Positions 58,804-64,000 of a stretch of DNA of 64,000 nucleotides are shown here, piece after piece. The DNA is taken from assembly GCA_910579125.1 (NCBI GenBank), contig CAJTTH010000002.1:43510-107509 (forward strand), in the 5' to 3' direction. This DNA is from an uncultured Oscillospiraceae bacterium. GTDB taxonomy: Bacteria > Bacillota > Clostridia > Oscillospirales > Ruminococcaceae. The stretch's first letter is position 1, and each line of letters starts with the position of its first letter. The position numbers and the translations under genes were made by a program. The notes beneath the pieces are model-generated. The model was not told the origin of the DNA. It was given only the letters and a program-made list of their open reading frames with translations, and searched no databases.

Positions 58804-61433
58804 ATGAAATGGATGGGTTTGAACGAGCTGCGCGAAAGTTATCTTAAATTTTTCGAGAGATCAAGGGACATCTGCGTATGCAGAGCTTTCCGCTTGTGCC
58901 GCCCGCGGACGATAATTCGATATTGCTGATAAACGCGGGTATGACGCCGCTGAAGAAGTATTTTCAGGGCATCGAGGAGCCTCCGCGTCACCGCGTGACG
59001 ACCTGCCAGAAGTGCATACGCACGCCCGATATCGAGAACGTCGGCAAGACCGCGCGTCACGGCACGTATTTCGAGATGCTGGGAAATTTTTCGTTTGGCG
59101 ACTACTTCAAGCACGAAGCTATCGCGTGGGCGTGGGAGTACCTCACCAAGACCCTCGAAATTCCCGAGGACAGGCTGTGGGTGACAATTTACGAAGAGGA
59201 CGACGAGGCGGGCGAGATCTGGGCGAACGAGATCGGCGTTCCAAAGGACAGAATAATCAAGCTCGGCAAGGCGGACAACTTCTGGGAGCACGGCAGCGGT
59301 CCGTGCGGTCCGTGCTCGGAGATACACTTCGACCGCGGCGAGAAGTACGGTCCTTTGGAGAGCTTCGAGCAGGCGGAGGACTGCGACCGCATAATCGAGA
59401 TATGGAACAACGTTTTCACGCAGTTCGACAACGACGGCAAGGGCAACTATTCTCAGCTTGCGACCAAGAACATCGACACGGGTATGGGTCTGGAGCGCCT
59501 TGCGTGCGTAATGCAGGACGTTGACAACCTTTTCGAGGTCGACACCGTAAAGAATATAATGGGCAAAATATGCTCGATAATCGGCGTGAACTATCATGAA
59601 GATGACAAAAAGGACGTTTCCATACGTGTTATCACCGACCATATACGCTCTACCACCTTTATGGTTGGCGACGGTATTCTGCCGTCAAACGAGGGGCGCG
59701 GCTACGTTCTGCGCAGACTGCTCCGCCGCGCGGCTCGTCACGGACGTTTGCTCGGTTATCACAAGCCGTTTCTGCACGAGGTGTGCGATACCGTTATCGA
59801 TGAGAATATCAGCGCGTATCCCGAGTTGGGCGAAAAGCGCGCCTACATCAAAAAGGTCATTCAGACCGAGGAGGAGAGCTTCGCCAAGACTATCGACAAG
59901 GGCACGGAGATACTTTCCGATATGATTGAAAAGCTGAAACAGTCCGGCGAAAAGACGCTTAAGGGCGAGGACGTTTTCAAGCTGCACGACACCTACGGCT
60001 TCCCTCTTGACTTAACGAAAGAAATACTGCACGAGAACGGCTTTGAGGCGGACGAAAACGGCTTTGCGGAGTGTATGAAAATTCAGAAGCAGACCGCGCG
60101 CGAGAACAAAAAGCTCGGCGGCGGCTGGGACAACGCGAAAAATTCCGCACTGGACGCGTTCAAGACCAACTTTGTCGGCTATTCGACGATGACAAGCGAG
60201 ACGAAGATACTCGCACTCGTCAAGGACGGCGAAATGGCGGAGCTCTGCGGCGAGGGCGACAAGGTGACCGCCGTTATCGAGGATACGCCGTTCTACGCGG
60301 AAATGGGCGGTCAGGTAGGCGATAAGGGCACAATTGCGAACGGAAGCAGCGTCATGGAAGTCCTCGATACGCAGAAACTCGGCGGCGGACAGTTCGTTTG
60401 CAGCTGTGTTGTCAAGGCGGGCGGTTTCTCGGTCGGCGATAAGGTGACGGCGGCTGTCGACGGGAAAACGCGCATGGCTACCCAGCGCAACCATACGAGC
60501 TGCCACATTCTGCAAGCGGCGCTCAGAAGCGTTCTCGGCGACCATGTTCACCAGAGCGGCTCTTACGTCGATCCGCACCGCTGCCGTTTCGATTTCAGTC
60601 ATTTCAGCGCAATGACGGCAGACGAGATCAAGCGCGTCGAGGATTATGTAAACAAGGTAATTCTCGAGGCTGTTCCCGTTGTTACCGAGGAGCTGCCTAT
60701 CGAGGAAGCAAAGAAAAAGGGCGCAATGGCACTGTTTGGCGAAAAGTACGGCGACGTTGTACGCGTTGTTTCGGTTGGCGAATATTCCACCGAGTTTTGC
60801 GGCGGTACGCATCTTAAAAATTCGGCACAGGCGGGATTGTTCAAGATCGTTTCCGAAAGCTCGGTCGCGAGCGGAGTTCGCCGTATTGAGGCAGTCACGG
60901 GCGCGGGCGTTCTCGAAATGCTCAACAGCTCGCTTGATACGCTCGACAGGGCGGCTGCGGCTCTTAAAGTTCCGAACGCAAACGAGATAGTAACGCGCTG
61001 CGAAAGCGTAATGAGCGAGATGCGCGAAAAGGATAAGAAGATCGAGGCTATGCAGCAGGAGGCGGCTAACGCCCAGCTCGGCAATCTTGACGAAAAGGAA
61101 GTAAACGGCGTGAAGATCGTCACGGCGGCTCTTGACGGCACAGGCGCGGACGGTCTGCGCAAGGTCGGCGACGGTCTGGCGGACAAGTACGACTGCTTTG
61201 TCGCGGTGCTTGCGGGCACTAACGAGGGCAAGTCGAATATTCTCTGCAAGTGTTCAAAGAGCGCGGTCGCAAAGGGCGCGAACGCGGGCGCGATAGTCCG
61301 CGAGGTGGCTGCGGTCGCGGGCGGCAAGGGCGGCGGAAAGCCCGATCAGGCAATGGCGGGAGTTCCCGACGCGGCAAAAATCGGCGACGCGCTGAATGCG
61401 GCGGCGGATATCGCGGCAAAATATATCAAGTAA
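58804..61433 (+). CDS. alaS: Alanyl-tRNA synthetase AlaS, frameshift near the start
   Basis: Charges tRNA-Ala and edits mischarged Ser/Gly. The full coding region begins at ATG 58804 (MKWMGLNELRESYLKFFE), but the frame breaks at about 58855-58863: after TTCGAG the sequence GAGAGATCAAGGGA puts the rest (KGHLRMQSFPLVP...) two bases out. Removing one GA pair gives FFEIKGHLRMQSFPL, normal for AlaS. From 58878 on the protein is intact: catalytic domain, NHTSCH and CGGTH editing ligands and C-terminal domain with GGKGGGKPDQAMAG. As alaS is essential, an assembly or base-call error, or an unusual frameshift, is more likely than inactivation; starting at ATG 58878 would remove about 24 residues. Confidence 0.9.
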
Positions 61434-61494
61434 GCATTATGGGCGTGTTCACGTTAACGCTCTGAATTACAGTTTTTTCTGGAAAGGAAACACG

Positions 61495-62928
61495 ATGAAA
61501 AAGTTTCTTTCGGCGCTGTCGGCGGCTGCGGTATTATTGCTGTCAACGGCGTGCTCTTTGGGCGGAGAACCGTCCGACAGCGGCGTTTCGGACGGTGCGT
61601 CCGTCGGCGGCTCCTCAGGTGCAAGCTCTTCGGGAAACGCTCCTGCGGTCGAGGGCGATGCGGGCTTTGCGAACGTTGCCGAAAAAGTTCGGTGGTACGA
61701 CCCCGGGATAACGGAACCGGTCGGCGGTCTGCCGAACGTTATGGGCGGAACGATGTTTCCGTCGCTTGCGGACGCGGTCAACGCTGACGGCTCGGGCGAC
61801 CTGAAAAGGCTGCTCGGGGATTTTGTGGAGGAGACAGACCTTGAAAGGCGGTATTCGCTCACCGACGATATACTTCGCATTCTCTGCAAGGCGAACGAGG
61901 TGACGGAAACCGACGATATATTCGACGCGAAAAAAATGCATATTCTCCGTCAATTCTGGGGAGACGACTCGCTCACCGCGCCGAAAAACGGCACACAGGC
62001 AGCGTATTGCGATACCGCGTACAGATATCTTCTGGAGCGGTATACGTTTGCGATGATCGGCAGTATGGTGCTTGACGTGTTCTCCGAGATAAGGATAGAC
62101 ACCATGTCGAACGGCACGACCAGCGCGTATATGCAGTTCTACAATGAGCGTATGGTGAACGGCAGGAAAAACGGCACGCTCTCCGAAAAGGAATTTATTG
62201 ACAATTGCCGCTATCTGTCGTATTACGGAATGCTCGGCGGCGGCAATTACCGAATGTTCGCGGAGTTTCGGGTGTATGTCGAGGAGAACGCTCCCGAGTA
62301 TCTGAATACCGTTGATGAGTCCGCGTTCGGTGTTCTGGTCGGAACGGGCGGCAATGACGAGCTTAAAGCCGACGATTTCCCGACGATCGTCTACGGAATG
62401 TCGGGGGACGATACGCTAACGGGCGGCTCGGGCAACGATCTGCTTATCGGCGGCGACGGGAACGACGTTCTCAACGGCGGCGCGGGCAGTGATTGCTTAC
62501 AGGGCAACGCGGGCGATGATACCTACGTTTTCGGCAAGGGCAGCGGCGGCGATATGATCATCGACGGCAGCGGAAGCAACGTGATAAAGTTCGACGGTAT
62601 CAAGGCGGACGAGCTTAAAGCGTATGATTATATGGAGAACGACGTTTTGCTCAATGTTGAGGGAACAAAGGATACGCTGCTGATAAAGCATTATAAGCTG
62701 GATAAGAGGTATCGGCAGTTCGAGCTGGAGTTCGACGGTGTGAGAATGAAGATCGACGACCCGAAAAGTCCGCTTGTGAGCATCGACCCGCGCAGACCCG
62801 CGTCAAGTACGTCCTCGGACAGCACGCAGAGCGGCGGTTCTCGGGAAGACAGCTCGCCGGACAGCGAACCGCAGGACGAAAGCTCGCAGCCTGAAAGCTC
62901 CGGCGGCGGGGGCGGTTTGGTTTCCTGA
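61495..62928 (+). CDS. RTX-repeat lipoprotein
   Basis: A 477-residue exported lipoprotein: KK start, hydrophobic stretch, lipobox LSTAC with C20, then a Gly/Ser-rich linker, an unknown domain (about 60-290), and calcium-binding RTX nonapeptide repeats (about 300-360: GMSGDDTLTGGSGNDLLIGGDGND in part, each GGxGxDxLx) followed by a haemolysin-associated beta region (DTYVFGKGSGGD, NVIKFDGI). It ends in a Ser/Pro-rich low-complexity tail. No type I secretion genes are near; the lipobox implies Sec export and membrane anchoring, unusual for RTX proteins. ATG 61495 follows GGAAAGGAAACACG. Its role could be calcium-stabilised surface binding. Confidence 0.87.
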   Translation: MKKFLSALSAAAVLLLSTACSLGGEPSDSGVSDGASVGGSSGASSSGNAPAVEGDAGFANVAEKVRWYDPGITEPVGGLPNVMGGTMFPSLADAVNADGSGDLKRLLGDFVEETDLERRYSLTDDILRILCKANEVTETDDIFDAKKMHILRQFWGDDSLTAPKNGTQAAYCDTAYRYLLERYTFAMIGSMVLDVFSEIRIDTMSNGTTSAYMQFYNERMVNGRKNGTLSEKEFIDNCRYLSYYGMLGGGNYRMFAEFRVYVEENAPEYLNTVDESAFGVLVGTGGNDELKADDFPTIVYGMSGDDTLTGGSGNDLLIGGDGNDVLNGGAGSDCLQGNAGDDTYVFGKGSGGDMIIDGSGSNVIKFDGIKADELKAYDYMENDVLLNVEGTKDTLLIKHYKLDKRYRQFELEFDGVRMKIDDPKSPLVSIDPRRPASSTSSDSTQSGGSREDSSPDSEPQDESSQPESSGGGGGLVS

Positions 62929-62980
62929 ATTGAAAACGGGAGCGGTTAGGTACGGCTTTGACCGCAGATAAGGAGTTAAA

Positions 62981-63319
62981 ATGGATTGTTTGTTTTGTAA
63001 GATCGCGGCGGGGGAAATTCCCTCGACGAAAGTTTATGAGGACGACAAAATATTGGCGTTTCGGGATATAAACCCGCAGGCACCCTCGCATATACTGGTG
63101 ATACCGAAGGAGCATATCGGCGGCGTCGATGAGGTGACGGAGGAAAACGCGGCAGTCGTTGCGCATATCTTCGTGAAGATCGCCGAAATAGCAAAACAGG
63201 AGGGTCTCACCGACGGTTACCGCGTGGTTTCCAATGTCGGCGAGCACGGCTGCCAGAGCGTTCGGCATCTGCATTTCCATATTCTGGGAGGAAAGCAGCT
63301 TAACGGAAGTATGGTATAA
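62981..63319 (+). CDS. HIT family nucleotide-binding protein
   Basis: A 112-residue HIT (Hint-type) protein with the histidine triad HLHFHILGG (about 96-104) and the N-terminal CLFCKIAAGEIPSTKVYEDD. Such proteins hydrolyse purine nucleoside phosphoramidates and adenylated lysine. It has an AAGGAGTTAAA site. holA starts 2 nt after its stop, so the two are probably cotranscribed. Confidence 0.95.
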   Translation: MDCLFCKIAAGEIPSTKVYEDDKILAFRDINPQAPSHILVIPKEHIGGVDEVTEENAAVVAHIFVKIAEIAKQEGLTDGYRVVSNVGEHGCQSVRHLHFHILGGKQLNGSMV

Positions 63320-63321
63320 TA

Positions 63322-64000
63322 ATGGGTAAGATCGACGAAAACCGTTTAAAGGCGGATTTAAAGGCGGGACAGCTTGCGAGAGCGTATTTCCTGTACGGCA
63401 AAGAGGATTATCTTGTGCGGTTTTTCGCCGAGAAGATAGTCGTGCTTGCCGTGCCCGAGGACGCGCGGGATATGAATTTCGTGAAGTACTCGGAAAAACC
63501 CAAGGCGGACGAGCTGTCGGATCAGCTTGAGAATATGCCTTTTTTCTCGGAGTACAAATGCGTGCTGATAAAGGATCTGGATATCGAGAGCATGGACAAC
63601 GCCGAGCATAAGGCGTATCTGGCGCTTATTGAGAATATCCCCGAAACAAGCGTGCTTGTTGTCGCGCAGGAGAATATCGAGTACGATCTGAAGAAGCTCA
63701 AAGCCAAGACCAAGAAGTTTATGGCAGCGGTGGAGGCGGTCGGAGTTTCGTGCGAGATGAAGTACCTGTCGGCGGCTAAGGTCGCGCAGAGGGCGCAGCG
63801 CGAGGCTGCTAAGGCGGGGTGCTCGATATCGCCGCAGAACGCCGCGTATCTGGCTCAGGAGTGCTCAAACAGCCTTACGGAGCTCGACAACGAGCTTTCC
63901 AAGCTGTGCGCCTACAAAAACGGCGGCGAGATAACGCTCGGCGATATCGAGGCGCTTGTTCCCAAGCGGATAGACTCGAATATCTACAACCTCGCGAAAG
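63322..64000 (+). CDS. holA: DNA polymerase III subunit delta HolA (partial)
   Basis: The first 226 codons of a clamp-loader delta subunit, running off the window end. Typical features: YFLYGKEDYLVRFFAEKI at the N-terminus, MPFFSEYKCVLIKDLD, and the AAYLAQECSNSLTELDNELSKL segment of the second domain. Delta opens the beta clamp for loading. Start: ATG 63322, right after the HIT stop codon; its ribosome binding site would lie inside the HIT gene. The gene continues beyond 64000. Confidence 0.93.
   Translation, partial: MGKIDENRLKADLKAGQLARAYFLYGKEDYLVRFFAEKIVVLAVPEDARDMNFVKYSEKPKADELSDQLENMPFFSEYKCVLIKDLDIESMDNAEHKAYLALIENIPETSVLVVAQENIEYDLKKLKAKTKKFMAAVEAVGVSCEMKYLSAAKVAQRAQREAAKAGCSISPQNAAYLAQECSNSLTELDNELSKLCAYKNGGEITLGDIEALVPKRIDSNIYNLAK

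Overview
The window looks like chromosome of a Gram-positive, fibre-degrading gut clostridium, most likely Oscillospiraceae (Ruminococcus-like). Grounds seen in the sequence: strong GGAGG-type ribosome binding sites, sigma-A promoters with 17-bp spacers, lipoproteins with lipoboxes, and plant-glycan enzymes of the type known from Ruminococcus albus (a GH3 beta-glucosidase with swapped domain order and a GH130 mannooligosaccharide phosphorylase). No rRNA, tRNA, CRISPR array or complete insertion sequence was seen. Species-level assignment is inference.

Layout. 1-1.4 kb: tandem repeats, then queH and rnhA (tRNA queuosine, RNase HI). 1.6-6.5 kb: GH3 and GH130 enzymes around a non-coding stretch holding a 42-residue peptide gene and a MITE-like element. 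6.5-11.8 kb: alpha/beta hydrolase, a GNAT-hypothetical-trmB cluster, a second MITE-like element and a flavoprotein. 11.8-14.8 kb: GH35 beta-galactosidase divergent from a LacI-type regulator with a palindromic operator. 14.8-20 kb: cca, an orphan phage-type large terminase with a small upstream gene and a palindrome-rich flank, then two tandem LRR_5 proteins. 20-26 kb: a degenerate-GGDEF/EAL protein, FapA-like protein and metA, the last behind a leader of about 600 nt made of repeats. 26.8-28.3 kb: ECF sigma factor with a membrane partner. 28.5-36 kb: a minus-strand run recG, fakA, asp23-like, ispE, aminotransferase, Lrp regulator and PHP phosphatase. 36.2-38.4 kb: ACT protein, UPF0210 protein and a membrane protein. 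38.4-43 kb: TraB/GumN lipoprotein and a YtrA-controlled ABC operon with small membrane proteins. 43.4-51 kb: second ECF sigma pair, several hypotheticals, an alpha/beta hydrolase, a Rieske flavoprotein, a broken gene and a solute-binding lipoprotein. 51-64 kb: housekeeping plus-strand genes purB, recJ, rel, GIY-YIG protein, MBL hydrolase, alaS (with a frameshift), RTX lipoprotein, HIT protein and the start of holA.

How they fit together: GH3, GH130 and GH35 point to intracellular breakdown of beta-glucan, mannan and galactoside oligosaccharides, with a LacI switch. Two ECF pairs, a c-di-GMP-type EAL protein, Rel and the YtrA-type exporter suggest envelope and nutrient-stress sensing. The most unusual items are the small palindromic elements that punctuate operon boundaries, the intact but solitary terminase beside a structured AT-rich block, a promoter-to-terminator transcription unit without a convincing gene at 42985-43323, small unlisted membrane peptides, and a dinucleotide-type frameshift at the start of alaS. 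No clearly new multi-gene system was proven; the terminase locus is the best candidate for closer study.
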